This document shows positions 41,956 through 50,914 of a stretch of 64,000 nucleotides of DNA, one piece after another (the stretch's first letter is position 1; the number at the start of each line of letters is the position of its first letter). The translations under genes and the position numbers were made by a program. This DNA comes from Brachybacterium paraconglomeratum (GTDB lineage Bacteria > Actinomycetota > Actinomycetes > Actinomycetales > Dermabacteraceae): the NCBI RefSeq assembly GCF_003994255.1, contig NZ_ML133859.1:79592-143591 (forward strand). The letters are read 5' to 3'. The notes under the pieces are model-generated. The model searched no databases. It had not been told where the DNA came from and saw only the letters and a program-made list of their open reading frames with translations.

Positions 41956-44900
41956 CCGTCTCGGGCCCGCACCAGGAGCTCGCCTTCCAGGACGAGATCG
42001 CCTCGCATCTGGAAGGGAACGGCTGGTGGCGTTCCCGGGACTCCTCCGGGTACGACAAGAAGCGGGCCCTGTTCCCCGGGGACCTCCTCGCCTGGCTCGA
42101 GGAGACGAGTCCGGAGGACTTCGAGCGGGCGATCCCGTCGGCCGTCGATCCTGCGACCAGGCAGAAGCACGTGGACCGTCTGCTGGACCGTGTGGCGAAG
42201 GTGCTGGGCGCCGATGAGGCGCACGGCGGCGGGACCCTGAACGTGCTGCGCAAGGGGTTCGACGTCGTCGGCGCCCGCGCGCCATTCAAGCTGCTGCAGA
42301 TGCCGCCCGCGGACGACCGCAACCCCGCCCTCACCGAGCGATACCGGCGCAACCGACTGCGCGTGGTGCAGGAAGTCGTCTACTCACAGAAGAAGGCCGA
42401 CCGCATCGACCTCGTGCTGTTCTGCAACGGTCTGCCGGTCGCGACGATCGAGCTGAAGACCGAGTTCACGCAGGGCCTCGAGGAGGGCAAGACCCAGTAC
42501 AAGCGCGACCGCTCGACGAAGGGCGAGCCGCTGCTGACCGCGTTCCGTGGGGCGCTCGTGCACTTCGTGGTCACCCCGCGCGAGGTCGCGATGACCACCA
42601 AGCTCGACGGGCCGGCCACCACGTTCCTGCCGTTCAACATGGGCGACGCCAACGGCGCGGGGAACCCGCCGGAGATCGGCGCACGGTTCTTCTGGGAGCA
42701 GGTGCTGGACCGCGACGCGTGGCTAACGATCCTGGCGAAGTTCGTCTACGTCAACCACGAGACGCAGGAGGACCCGCTCACCGGGGCGGTCACCGAGAAG
42801 CACCAGATCCGCTTCCCCCGCTTCCACCAGTGGCGGGCCGTCACCAAGCTCGTCGACGCGGCCCGGGAGGAGGGATCCGGGCATCACTACCTGATCCAGC
42901 ACTCCGCCGGATCGGGGAAGACCGACTCGATCGCGTGGACGGCGCACCGCCTCGCCTCCCTCCACCGGGCCGACGGGCAGAAGGTGTTCGACACCGTCAT
43001 CGTGATCGCCGACCGACAGGTGCTCGACCGGCAGCTGCAGGACGCCGTCGACCAGCTCGTCACCGCCACCGGCACCTTCCAGGCCGTCACCCGCGGGTCA
43101 GGATCCTCGAAGACCGAGCAGCTCCGCGAAGCGCTCACCGCCGGCGTGCCGATCATCGGCGTCACGTTGCAGACCTTCCCCTACGCCCTCAAGGCGATGC
43201 AGCAGAAGGGCAGCACCCTCGCGGCCAAGCGGTTCGCCGTCATCGCCGACGAGGCGCACTCCTCGCAGTCCGGCCAGGCCTCCGCCGCAGTGCGGAAGGT
43301 CGTCTACCTCAACGTCCCACCCGCCGGGACGGAGGAGATGGAGCCCGGCGCCGACCAGGACGCGCTCGTGGAGATGGCGGCGCAGGCGGACCAGGACCAG
43401 CGGATCAGCTTCTTCGCCTACACCGCCACCCCGAAGGCGAAGACCCTCGAGCAGTTCGGCCGACGCGACAGCTCCGGGCAGCTCGTCCCCTTCGACCTGT
43501 ACTCGATGAAACAGGCGATCGAGGAGGGCTTCATCCTCGACGTGCTGAAGAACTACACCAGCTACGAGCAGGCCGCCCGGATCAAGCTCGCCGCGGAGAG
43601 CGACGACGTCGACGTGGACGTCCGCACCGGCACCTCCGCCTACCTCCACGCCGTCGAGATGCACCCCACGAACATCTCGACCAAGGTCCGCGAGATCATC
43701 CGCCACTTCCAGGCCGCGGTGCAGCCCCACCTCGGCGGGCGCGCGAAGGCCATGGTCGTCACCAGCTCCCGCGCGAGCGCGGTGCTGTACGCGCGGGAGT
43801 TCGAGCGGATCAGCGAGTCCGAGGGCCTCGGGCTGCAGGCCCTCGTCGCGTTCTCCGGCGAGGTTCCCGACCCCGAGGTGAAGCCCCTTCCCGGGGCGGC
43901 GGCGCCGACGGTCACCGAGGCCTCCATGAACCCCCGTCTGAAGGGCCGAGACCTCGCCAAGGTGTTCGCCCTGCCGGATGAGCACGCCCTGATCGTCGCG
44001 AACAAGTACCAGACCGGCTTCGACCAGCCGCTCCTCGTGGGGATGTACGTCGACAAGCAGCTCTCCGGCATCGCCGCGGTGCAGACGCTGTCGCGCCTGA
44101 ATCGTCGGGCGCCCGGCAAGATCGACACCTTCGTGCTCGACTTCGTCAACGATCCCGAGCAAATCCTCGCCGCGTTCCGCGAGTACTACGAGGACGCCGA
44201 GATCCAGCAGGAGTCCGACCCGTACCTGGTGGTCGACATGCTCGCCAAGCTCGACGCCGTCGGGATCTACACCCCCGCCGAGATCGATCTGGTGTGGGAG
44301 ATCTGGTCGGCGCGAGGAGCGAAGCACTCCTCGCTCGCTGAGCGTCTTCGGCCCGCTCTGGACCGCTTCGGGGACCGCTGGCGCCGCGCGCTGCTCGAGG
44401 GCGACACCGAGGAGCGTGAGGTCCTCCTCGACTTCCGCTCCACCCTCACCCAGTACGTGAAGGCGTACGCCTTCTTCGCGCAGCTCATCGACTACGGCAA
44501 CCCGCGCTACCTGAAGTTCTCCGTCTACGCCGATCTGCTCGCCCGCCAGCTGCGGGCGTTCACCACCGAGGTCACCGACCCCGGCGAGGTGGACGTCTCC
44601 GACATCGTCCTGACGCATTACAAGCTCGAGAAGCTCCGCACGGAGGACCTCGCCCTCAGCGACGGCGAGCCGCAGGGACTCGACGGACTCACCGAGGCGG
44701 GCATGGCCAAGGTCCGCGAGCGCGAGCGCTCCGCGAAGTCCGAGATCGTCGAGAAGGTCAACAAGTACCTCGGCGACCTCGACGTCGACGACCGCTACAA
44801 GGTCGACAAGATCGAGAGCCTGCTGGCCGAGGTCGCCGCCGACGACAATTTGCGTGCCATCGCCGGCGCCAATTCCCGGGCGGACTTCGCCCACGCTCCG

Positions 44901-45056
44901 GGGCTGCAGATGGTCACCGAGGACGCCGTGTGGCAGGTGGAGGACGCCTCCAACGCCGTACTTAAGGAGCTGCAGGGCATGCCCTGGGAGAGACTGCGGG
45001 CAATGCTGCTGGAGTGCGGTCTGTACGAGCGGCTGCGAGAAGCGGAGGCGATGTGA
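41952..45056 (+). CDS. hsdR: Type I restriction endonuclease subunit R
   Basis: A 1034-residue motor/nuclease subunit. The N-terminal PD-(D/E)xK nuclease has Asp153 (RIDLVLF) and Glu167-Leu-Lys169 (TIELK), followed by KTQYKRDR as in the QxxxY motif. The SF2 translocase has HSAGSGKT (Lys323), ADEAH (Asp433-His436), FAYTATPKAK and the later NKYQTGFDQPLLVGMYVDK and LSRLNRRAPGK motifs. The C-terminal helical part docks on the methylase complex. Start overlaps hsdS by 4 nt. Cleaves unmethylated DNA after ATP-driven translocation. Confidence 0.95.
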   Translation: MTVSGPHQELAFQDEIASHLEGNGWWRSRDSSGYDKKRALFPGDLLAWLEETSPEDFERAIPSAVDPATRQKHVDRLLDRVAKVLGADEAHGGGTLNVLRKGFDVVGARAPFKLLQMPPADDRNPALTERYRRNRLRVVQEVVYSQKKADRIDLVLFCNGLPVATIELKTEFTQGLEEGKTQYKRDRSTKGEPLLTAFRGALVHFVVTPREVAMTTKLDGPATTFLPFNMGDANGAGNPPEIGARFFWEQVLDRDAWLTILAKFVYVNHETQEDPLTGAVTEKHQIRFPRFHQWRAVTKLVDAAREEGSGHHYLIQHSAGSGKTDSIAWTAHRLASLHRADGQKVFDTVIVIADRQVLDRQLQDAVDQLVTATGTFQAVTRGSGSSKTEQLREALTAGVPIIGVTLQTFPYALKAMQQKGSTLAAKRFAVIADEAHSSQSGQASAAVRKVVYLNVPPAGTEEMEPGADQDALVEMAAQADQDQRISFFAYTATPKAKTLEQFGRRDSSGQLVPFDLYSMKQAIEEGFILDVLKNYTSYEQAARIKLAAESDDVDVDVRTGTSAYLHAVEMHPTNISTKVREIIRHFQAAVQPHLGGRAKAMVVTSSRASAVLYAREFERISESEGLGLQALVAFSGEVPDPEVKPLPGAAAPTVTEASMNPRLKGRDLAKVFALPDEHALIVANKYQTGFDQPLLVGMYVDKQLSGIAAVQTLSRLNRRAPGKIDTFVLDFVNDPEQILAAFREYYEDAEIQQESDPYLVVDMLAKLDAVGIYTPAEIDLVWEIWSARGAKHSSLAERLRPALDRFGDRWRRALLEGDTEEREVLLDFRSTLTQYVKAYAFFAQLIDYGNPRYLKFSVYADLLARQLRAFTTEVTDPGEVDVSDIVLTHYKLEKLRTEDLALSDGEPQGLDGLTEAGMAKVRERERSAKSEIVEKVNKYLGDLDVDDRYKVDKIESLLAEVAADDNLRAIAGANSRADFAHAPGLQMVTEDAVWQVEDASNAVLKELQGMPWERLRAMLLECGLYERLREAEAM

Positions 45057-45793
45057 TGACCAGAGTCGGGGTGTACGTCGACGGCTACAACCTCTATTAC
45101 GGCGCGCGGCGGCAGTGCGGCCGGTCGACACCCGGCTGGCGATGGCTGGACCTGCGCGCCATGGCAACGACAATCGTGTCCTCGCAGTCCACCTGGACAT
45201 CGCCCACCATCGAGCATCTCGTCTACTGCACCGCGCGGATCAGCGGCGCGAGCAACTCCGAAGGCCAGCGAGAACAGGACGTCTATCTCCGTGCGCTGGA
45301 GCGTACGGGCAGCGTCGACCTCATCGCCTACGGTAAATACGTCAATCGCGTGGCGAAGGCGCCGCTCGCAACCCCCGCCGGGAACGGTCGTCCCGAGCTC
45401 ACCACCTCAAGCTGGCCGGTGATGGTCCGGGACGGCAACGATAATGACGTCCCCGACGCGACGTTCATGGTCTCGGTCGCTCGGCGGGAGGAGAAGGGGT
45501 CGGACGTGAACGTCGCGTCGCATCTGCTCATCGATGCCCTGAGCGGCGCGATAGACGCGGCCGTAGTCATCTCGAACGACAGCGATCTCGCGTTCCCGAT
45601 CCGCCACGTGCGTGAGCAGATCCCCGTAGGGCTTGTGAACCCAACTCCGGGCTACCTGGCTGGGGATCTACAAGGCACACCAGCCGACGGCGTGGGCAAC
45701 CACTGGTGGTATCAGCTCACGGCGCAAGATCTCCAACAGCACCAGCTACCACCCACCATCGGCGCAAAGATCCGCAAACCCCCGCCATGGTGA
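45056..45793 (+). CDS. NYN-domain (PIN-like) ribonuclease-like protein in the type I RM operon
   Basis: A 245-residue protein. The NYN/LabA-type fold is recognised from VGVYVDGYNLYYG (Asp9), EEKGSDVNVASHLLID (Asp150) and VVISNDSDLAFPI (Asp175, Asp177), the acidic set that binds metal in PIN-like nucleases. The start ATG overlaps the hsdR stop by one base (TGATG), so it is translated as part of the RM operon. Codon use is less GC-biased than in the flanks, like hsdS. It may be an RNase or DNA nuclease that backs up restriction or acts when restriction fails; no experiment is known to me. Confidence 0.85.
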   Translation: MTRVGVYVDGYNLYYGARRQCGRSTPGWRWLDLRAMATTIVSSQSTWTSPTIEHLVYCTARISGASNSEGQREQDVYLRALERTGSVDLIAYGKYVNRVAKAPLATPAGNGRPELTTSSWPVMVRDGNDNDVPDATFMVSVARREEKGSDVNVASHLLIDALSGAIDAAVVISNDSDLAFPIRHVREQIPVGLVNPTPGYLAGDLQGTPADGVGNHWWYQLTAQDLQQHQLPPTIGAKIRKPPPW

Positions 45794-45891
45794 CGGTCAC
45801 GACTCGACGCCCAGCAACCACACGCCGAACCTTCCGCTGGCCTGGTCCGATTGCCAAAACTCCTACATAGCGTCTACTCTACGTAGACACC

Positions 45892-45918
45892 ACCCGACCC
45901 CTCTGGGGTCGGGTTTTT
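45892..45918 (+). terminator. Intrinsic terminator of the RM operon
   Basis: A perfect 10-bp stem (ACCCGACCCC / GGGGTCGGGT) with a 3-nt loop followed by TTTTTCTTT. This is the only canonical T-tract terminator seen in the window. Just upstream is the AT-rich GTCTAC-N5-GTAGAC inverted repeat (45872-45888). Confidence 0.92.
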
Positions 45919-45964
45919 CTTTGTCGGAGGTCATCCAGCTGACGTACCGGACCGAAGCGGAAGA

Positions 45965-45994
45965 GCGGCGGCGGAGCCCCCGCTCCGCCGCCGC
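45965..45994 (-). terminator. Terminator hairpin of the acyl-CoA dehydrogenase operon
   Basis: A perfect 13-bp stem (GCGGCGGCGGAGC / GCTCCGCCGCCGC) with a CCCC loop lies 18 nt past the acyl-CoA dehydrogenase stop on the minus strand. No T-tract. Separates this operon from the converging RM operon. Confidence 0.8.
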
Positions 45995-46011
45995 ATCCTC
46001 TCGAGCCCGGA

Positions 46012-47379
46012 TCAGGCGAACGCGCTGGTCCCGGTGATCGAGCGACCCACGATGAGCGACTGCATCGTGTCGGTGCCCTCGTAGGTGTGCAGCGCCTCGA
46101 TGTCGCTCCGGTGGCGGATCACGCGGTTCTCGAGCAGGATCCCGGAGCCGCCGAGGAGGTCGCGGGCGTTCGAGGCGATCTCGCGGGCGGCGCGGGTGTT
46201 GTGCACCTTGGCGAGCGAGGCCTGCTCGGGCCGGATGGTGCCGGCCGCCTCGAGGTCGGCGAGGCGGCGGCAGTACAGCTGCATCGAGGTGAGGGTCTGC
46301 AGCATGTCCGAGAGCCGCACCTGGACGTGCTGGGCCTTGGCGAGCGGACGCCCGAACTGGATGCGGGTGGTGGCGTGCTCGAGCGCCGCCTCGTAGCAGG
46401 CGATCGCGTGGCCGAGCGCGCCCCAGGCCACCCCGGCGCGGGTCGCGAACAGGACCTTCGAGGTGTCCTTGAAGGTGCGCGCCCCGGGCAGGCGCTGATC
46501 CAGCCCCACCCGCACCTCGTTCAGCGTGATGTGGGCCTGGTGGATGGCGCGCAGCGCGACCTTGCCCCGGATCACCTCGGCCTCGTAGCCGGGCAGGGAC
46601 TGATCCACGAGGAACCCGCTGACCTGGCCGTGAAGGGCGGGATCCGATGCGTCATCAATCCGCGCCCACACCACCGAGAGGTGGCAGCCGGCGCCGTTGC
46701 CGATCCAGCGCTTCTCACCGGTCAGCACCCACTCGTCGCCGTCGCGGCGCGCGACGGTCTCGAGGGAGACGGAGTCGGAGCCGTGGTCGGGCTCGGTGAG
46801 GGCGAAGGCGGCGTGCTCGACACCGGTGGCGAGGGAGCCGCCCCAGCGCTGCTTCTGCTCCTCGGAGCCCAGCAGCATGATCGAGCGCAGCGCGAGCCCG
46901 CCCTGCACGCCGACCATGGTGCCGACGCTGCCGTCGATCCGGGAGAGCTCCATGTTCACCAGGCCCGTCGCGAGCGGGGAGAGGGTGCGATGGCCGGGCA
47001 CGTCCAGGCCGTCGGTGAGCAGGTCGAGCTCGCCGAGGCGGGCGACGAGCTCGATCGGGTACTCGCCGCGGTCCCACCAGTCGTTGATCCGCGGCAGGAC
47101 CTCGTCGGCGAGCGAGCGGGCATCGGCCCAGGCCCTCAGGTCCTCACCCTCGACGTCCTGGAAGAGCGCGAAGTGGTCCGCGGTCGCGGGCAGGAGCGTC
47201 TCGGGGGTGGCGGCCGACGCGTCGGGCGCGGAGACGACGGCGCGGTCGGTGACCACCGACTCGACGCGATCGCGGTTCTCGTCGGTGCCGGGGTTGCCGC
47301 CGAGGGAGATGTGGCCGGGCGCTGGGGCATCCCAGCTGCTGGTGTCGGTGGTGGTGCGGGTGTCGTTGCTGGTCATCAC
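46012..47379 (-). CDS. Acyl-CoA dehydrogenase (glutaryl-CoA dehydrogenase-like)
   Basis: A 455-residue FAD enzyme. After a 60-residue disordered N-terminus come the usual helical, beta and helical domains: FALTEPDHGSDS, EKRWIGNGAGCHL and the C-terminal HTYEGTDTMQSLIVGR with the catalytic base Glu434. This Glu position and the VQGGLALRSIMLLGSEEQ segment resemble glutaryl-CoA dehydrogenases, though the substrate could be another acyl-CoA. The gene follows the thiolase with a 4-nt overlap. Start at ATG 47379 or the adjacent ATG 47376. Probably regulated through the 21-bp box at 48707. Confidence 0.86.
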   Translation of the reverse strand: MMTSNDTRTTTDTSSWDAPAPGHISLGGNPGTDENRDRVESVVTDRAVVSAPDASAATPETLLPATADHFALFQDVEGEDLRAWADARSLADEVLPRINDWWDRGEYPIELVARLGELDLLTDGLDVPGHRTLSPLATGLVNMELSRIDGSVGTMVGVQGGLALRSIMLLGSEEQKQRWGGSLATGVEHAAFALTEPDHGSDSVSLETVARRDGDEWVLTGEKRWIGNGAGCHLSVVWARIDDASDPALHGQVSGFLVDQSLPGYEAEVIRGKVALRAIHQAHITLNEVRVGLDQRLPGARTFKDTSKVLFATRAGVAWGALGHAIACYEAALEHATTRIQFGRPLAKAQHVQVRLSDMLQTLTSMQLYCRRLADLEAAGTIRPEQASLAKVHNTRAAREIASNARDLLGGSGILLENRVIRHRSDIEALHTYEGTDTMQSLIVGRSITGTSAFA

Positions 47380-48593
47380 TTGATCCTCTCGACGATGAGG
47401 GCCATGCCCTGGCCGCCGCCGACGCAGAGGGTGGCGAGGCCGTAGCGGCCGTCGCGCTCGGCGAGGCCGTTCAGGAGCGTGGTGGTGAGCCGGGCGCCGG
47501 TGGAGCCCCAGGGGTGGCCGAGCGCGATCGCTCCGCCGTGGACGTTGAGCTTGTCGTGGGGAATGCCGAGGTCCTCCGCGGAGGGGAGCACCTGGGCGGC
47601 GAAGGCCTCGTTGAGCTCGACGAGGTCGATGTCCTCGATGGTGAGGCCCGCGAGGTCGAGGGCCTTCTTCGTCGCCTCGACGGGGCCGAGGCCCATGATC
47701 TCGGGGCTGAGGCCGGAGACGCCGGTGGCGACGACGCGGGCGAGCGGGGTGATGCCCAGCTCTTTCGCATACGTTGCTTCCATCAGCACGAGCGCCGCGG
47801 CGCCGTCGTTCAGGGGGCAGCAGTTGCCGGCGGTGACGGTCCCCTCAGGACGGAAGACGGGGTCGAGGCCGGCGACGGCCTCGTAGGTGACGCCCGCGCG
47901 CGGGGAGTCGTCGGTGTCGACGACGGTGCCGTCGGGCAGGGTGATCGGGGTGATCTCGCGGGCGAAGAAGCCGGAAGCCTGCGCGGCCTCGGCCCGGTTC
48001 TGGGAGCGGGTGGCGAACTCGTCCTGCGCCTGACGGGTCACGCCGCGCAGCTCGGCGACGTTCTCGGCGGTCTGGCCCATCTGGATGTACGCGTCGGGCA
48101 GCTCGCCGTCCTCGCGCGGGTCGTGCCAGGGGGCGGGGATCTCGCGGGAGGCGCGCTTGTCGGTGCGCTCCCACGCGGCCTTGAACTGCGGGTCGCGGGC
48201 GTCCTCCTCCATGAGCTTGCCGGTGCTCAGCGAGATCGATTCCACGCCGGCGGAGATCACGGCGCGCGCCTCGCCGGAGGCGATCGCGTGGAAGGCGGCG
48301 CGGGTGGTCTGGATGGAGGAGGCGCAGAAGCGGGTGACGGTCGCGCCGGGCACGGTGTCCAGGCCGAGCTTCACGGCGACGGTGCGGGCGAGGTTCCCGC
48401 CCTGGTAGCCCTCGGGGATCGCGCAGCCCAGCTGCAGGTCGTCGATGGTGGCGGGGTCGAGCTGCGGGACCTGGTCGAGGGCGGCGCGGATGGTCTGCGC
48501 GGCGAGATCGTCGGGCCGGACGTCCTTCAGCGAGCCCTTGCGGGCGCGCCCGATCGGTGAGCGGGTGGCGGCGACGATGACGGCTTCGGGCAC
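47376..48593 (-). CDS. Acetyl-CoA C-acyltransferase (thiolase)
   Basis: A 405-residue thiolase for the last step of beta-oxidation or ketone metabolism. The acyl-binding Cys lies in VTRFCASSIQTTRAAF; His in GGAIALGHPWGSTGAR and the second Cys in LATLCVGGGQG complete the active site. VELNEAFAAQVL is another family signature. First gene of a two-gene operon with the acyl-CoA dehydrogenase. A 183-nt upstream region holds the 21-bp box shared with the FadB/FadJ gene, whose product supplies its 3-ketoacyl-CoA substrate. Confidence 0.92.
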   Translation of the reverse strand: MPEAVIVAATRSPIGRARKGSLKDVRPDDLAAQTIRAALDQVPQLDPATIDDLQLGCAIPEGYQGGNLARTVAVKLGLDTVPGATVTRFCASSIQTTRAAFHAIASGEARAVISAGVESISLSTGKLMEEDARDPQFKAAWERTDKRASREIPAPWHDPREDGELPDAYIQMGQTAENVAELRGVTRQAQDEFATRSQNRAEAAQASGFFAREITPITLPDGTVVDTDDSPRAGVTYEAVAGLDPVFRPEGTVTAGNCCPLNDGAAALVLMEATYAKELGITPLARVVATGVSGLSPEIMGLGPVEATKKALDLAGLTIEDIDLVELNEAFAAQVLPSAEDLGIPHDKLNVHGGAIALGHPWGSTGARLTTTLLNGLAERDGRYGLATLCVGGGQGMALIVERIK

Positions 48594-48706
48594 GGGTTCC
48601 TCCTGGGACGGCGGTGTCTTCGGGCGGGCCGGAGTCGCAGTGCGGCCGCAGGGATCCGCGTCAGCGGGGACCTGCGGCCGACGTCGGCTCCGGACGCCGG
48701 CGTTAG

Positions 48707-48727
48707 TGATACTACGGGTTGCAGGTA
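48707..48727 (-). promoter_or_regulatory. 21-bp box upstream of the thiolase operon
   Basis: Second copy of the box at 13917-13937: TGATACT, A, CGGGTT, G, CAGGTA, identical at 19 of 21 positions and in the same orientation to its gene. It lies 114 nt before the thiolase start. See the shared-box finding. Confidence 0.65.
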
Positions 48728-48776
48728 CCTGGTGGGAAGCGGACCCGTGCTCGGCGCCCCCGGGTCGCCGCCCGGA

Positions 48777-49679
48777 TCATCCCCGGCGCGGGGTCAGGAG
48801 AAGGCGCGCGAGCAGGTCGATCGCGGCGCCGAGCACGCCGATCACGAGGATCACCACGAGCATCTCGTCGTAGGCGAGGCGGTCGCGGGCGTTGAGGATC
48901 TCGTAGCCGAGCCCGCTGGTCACGCCCAGCATCTCGGCGGGCACCAGCACCACCCAGGCGATGCCGAGGGCGAGCCGGATCGACTGCAGCACGGCCGGCC
49001 GCACCGAGGGGACGAGCACCGTGCGCAGCATCTCGCGCCGGTTCGCGCCGAGGGTGTGGGCGACGGCGACGTAGCGCGGATCGATCGCGGCGACCGCCGC
49101 CGCGGTGCCCAGCAGGATCGGCCAGATCGCCGCGGCCGCGACGAGGAAGACCACCGGCGCCGAGCCGACCCCCAGCAGCGCCACGGCCACCGGCGCCCAG
49201 GACAGCGGGGAGATCATGCGCACGAACTGGACGGGCAGCGCACTGGCCCAGCGGGTCGGCCGGTGCAGGCCGATCAGCACCCCGGCGGGGATGCCGACGG
49301 CGGCGGCGATCCCCATGCCGAGCAGCAGACGGAGCGTGCTGGTGACGAGGTCCTGGACGAGCACGCCGGTGGCGAGCAGGGAGGCGAGGGCGGAGGGCAC
49401 GCCCAGGGGGGTCAGCGCCGCGAGCATGGGACTGCCCGCTCCGCCGACCGCGGTGAGGGCCCACCACGCGAGCCCCACGGCGAGCACGCCGAGCGCTCCC
49501 CAGGCCAGGGCAGGACCGCGCTCCGCACGCACGCTGCTGCGCCGACGGCCGGGGCGCCGCGACGTCCCGTCGGCCCCGCGCCCCGCGGGATCGCGGGGAC
49601 GAGCCCCGAGAGCGGCGCCGTCCCGCGGCTCGGGGCGGTCGGGGTCCTCGGAGTCGAGATCTGCGGGGACGAGGCTCAT
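48777..49679 (-). CDS. ABC transporter permease (SsuC/TauC/NrtB type)
   Basis: A 300-residue permease. The first 55 residues are charged and disordered, with many Asp, Arg and Pro; six membrane helices follow. The EAA loop region reads ALIDPRYVAVAHTLGANRRE-like with LGANRREMLRTVLVPSVRPA. The family imports nitrate, sulfonates, taurine or related oxyanions and aromatic sulfur compounds. It is the last of five overlapping genes (start overlaps the binding-protein stop by 4 nt). Confidence 0.85.
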   Translation of the reverse strand: MSLVPADLDSEDPDRPEPRDGAALGARPRDPAGRGADGTSRRPGRRRSSVRAERGPALAWGALGVLAVGLAWWALTAVGGAGSPMLAALTPLGVPSALASLLATGVLVQDLVTSTLRLLLGMGIAAAVGIPAGVLIGLHRPTRWASALPVQFVRMISPLSWAPVAVALLGVGSAPVVFLVAAAAIWPILLGTAAAVAAIDPRYVAVAHTLGANRREMLRTVLVPSVRPAVLQSIRLALGIAWVVLVPAEMLGVTSGLGYEILNARDRLAYDEMLVVILVIGVLGAAIDLLARLLLTPRRG

Positions 49680-50914
49680 GGGGCGATCTCCTCGGGGTCG
49701 TCGAGGCCGACGAGCGAGCCGGGGTCGATCCGCCGGGCGGCGTCACGCAGCGCGGTGTCGTCGACGACCAGGTCGTGGGCGTCCTCGGGGTCGATCTCGG
49801 CGAGCGCGCCGAGCGGGGCGTCGAGCACGGTGGAGCGCATCTCGCGGACGAGCTGCGCGGTGAAGCCGGGCCTGAGCACGGGGGTGAAGTCGATGGTCTC
49901 GCCGTGCCAGTCGGGGTGGGCGACGTGCGCGTGTCCGGCGCCTTCGCGGTGCATCGCGGCGGCGATCGCGGGCAGGGGCTGGGGGAGGTAGGTCCCGGCG
50001 AGCTCGGCGGCGACGCCCTCGCGATCCTCTCGGCAGGCGATCTGGGCCCTCACGAGAGCCTCGGCGACGCCGGCGATCTGCTCGGGCGAGCGGCGCAGGA
50101 GCGTCCCGGAGGCGACGGTGACGCAGCAGGGATGGGAGCGCCACACGTCGCCGAGGAAGCGGCCGATGGCGCCGGCTCCCGTCGTCTCGCCCATCGCGTT
50201 GAACGGGTCGGCGACGGTGTAGCCGCTGATCGAGCCGGCGTCCAGCGCCGGGATCATGTCCGACGGCGCCATCGGCACCAGGGTGACCTCGCCACGGTCG
50301 CGGGAGGCGGTGCGTCGCACGACGGGGGTGAGCCCCTCGGCGCGCAGCATCTGCTGGACGATGATGTTGTGGATCGAGAACCATCCGGGCACGGCGAGGG
50401 TGGAGCCGGCGAGCGCTCCGAGCTCGGGCACGTCCCGGCCGAGGGTGAGGGCGGAGCCGTCGACGTGGTTCGCGCCGAGCACGGTGATGTCGGCGCCGAG
50501 GTCCAGACGCATCTGCAGCGCCATCGGGAACAGCAGGTGGACGAGGTCGACGCTCCCGGCCAGCAGGGCCTCGCCCATCGTGGCCCAGGAGCGCAGCCGC
50601 ACGGGTTCGGCCACCTCGACCCCGGCCTCGGCGAAGAGGCCGCGGGAGTGGGCGATGAGCAGCGGGGCGGCGTCGGTGATGGGGAGGTAGGCGATCCGCA
50701 GCGGTCGCTGCGGGGCCGTCCCGTCCCGCCCCGTGCCGCCCGACCCGCTCCCGGCCTGCCCGCCGCGGGACCCCGGGACCTCGCCGCGGGCGGCGAGGCC
50801 GAGCCCGGCGCCGGCGAGGCCGGACAGCGCGAGCGCTCCTCCGCCGCCGAGGACGGCGCGTCGGCTCGGACCCCGCGCGCCCGACGGCGTGCGCGAGGAG
50901 CGCCGAGGGGTCAC
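49676..50914 (-). CDS. ABC transporter substrate-binding protein (NrtA/CmpA/TauA type)
   Basis: A 412-residue exported receptor. The GTG start at 50914 overlaps the ATPase stop by 4 nt. The twin-arginine signal PSRRAVLGGGGALALSG predicts Tat export; a Gly/Ser/Arg spacer follows. The mature domain begins RIAYLPITDAAPLLIAHSRG and contains HLLFPMALQMRLDLGADITV, close in style to nitrate/bicarbonate binders (NrtA, CmpA), yet the ligand cannot be read. C-terminal segment TIDFTPVLRPGFTAQLVREM is typical of the PF13379 group. Confidence 0.83.
   Translation of the reverse strand: MTPRRSSRTPSGARGPSRRAVLGGGGALALSGLAGAGLGLAARGEVPGSRGGQAGSGSGGTGRDGTAPQRPLRIAYLPITDAAPLLIAHSRGLFAEAGVEVAEPVRLRSWATMGEALLAGSVDLVHLLFPMALQMRLDLGADITVLGANHVDGSALTLGRDVPELGALAGSTLAVPGWFSIHNIIVQQMLRAEGLTPVVRRTASRDRGEVTLVPMAPSDMIPALDAGSISGYTVADPFNAMGETTGAGAIGRFLGDVWRSHPCCVTVASGTLLRRSPEQIAGVAEALVRAQIACREDREGVAAELAGTYLPQPLPAIAAAMHREGAGHAHVAHPDWHGETIDFTPVLRPGFTAQLVREMRSTVLDAPLGALAEIDPEDAHDLVVDDTALRDAARRIDPGSLVGLDDPEEIAP

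Noticed and set aside
41952..45200. Long ORFs antisense to hsdR
   Set aside because: They arise from strong GC3 bias on the coding strand; the hsdR protein has all type I R-subunit motifs.
45841..45920. tRNA or attachment site upstream of the T-tract terminator
   Set aside because: No cloverleaf or GGTTCGA T-loop could be formed, and no direct repeat was found on the left of the RM operon.
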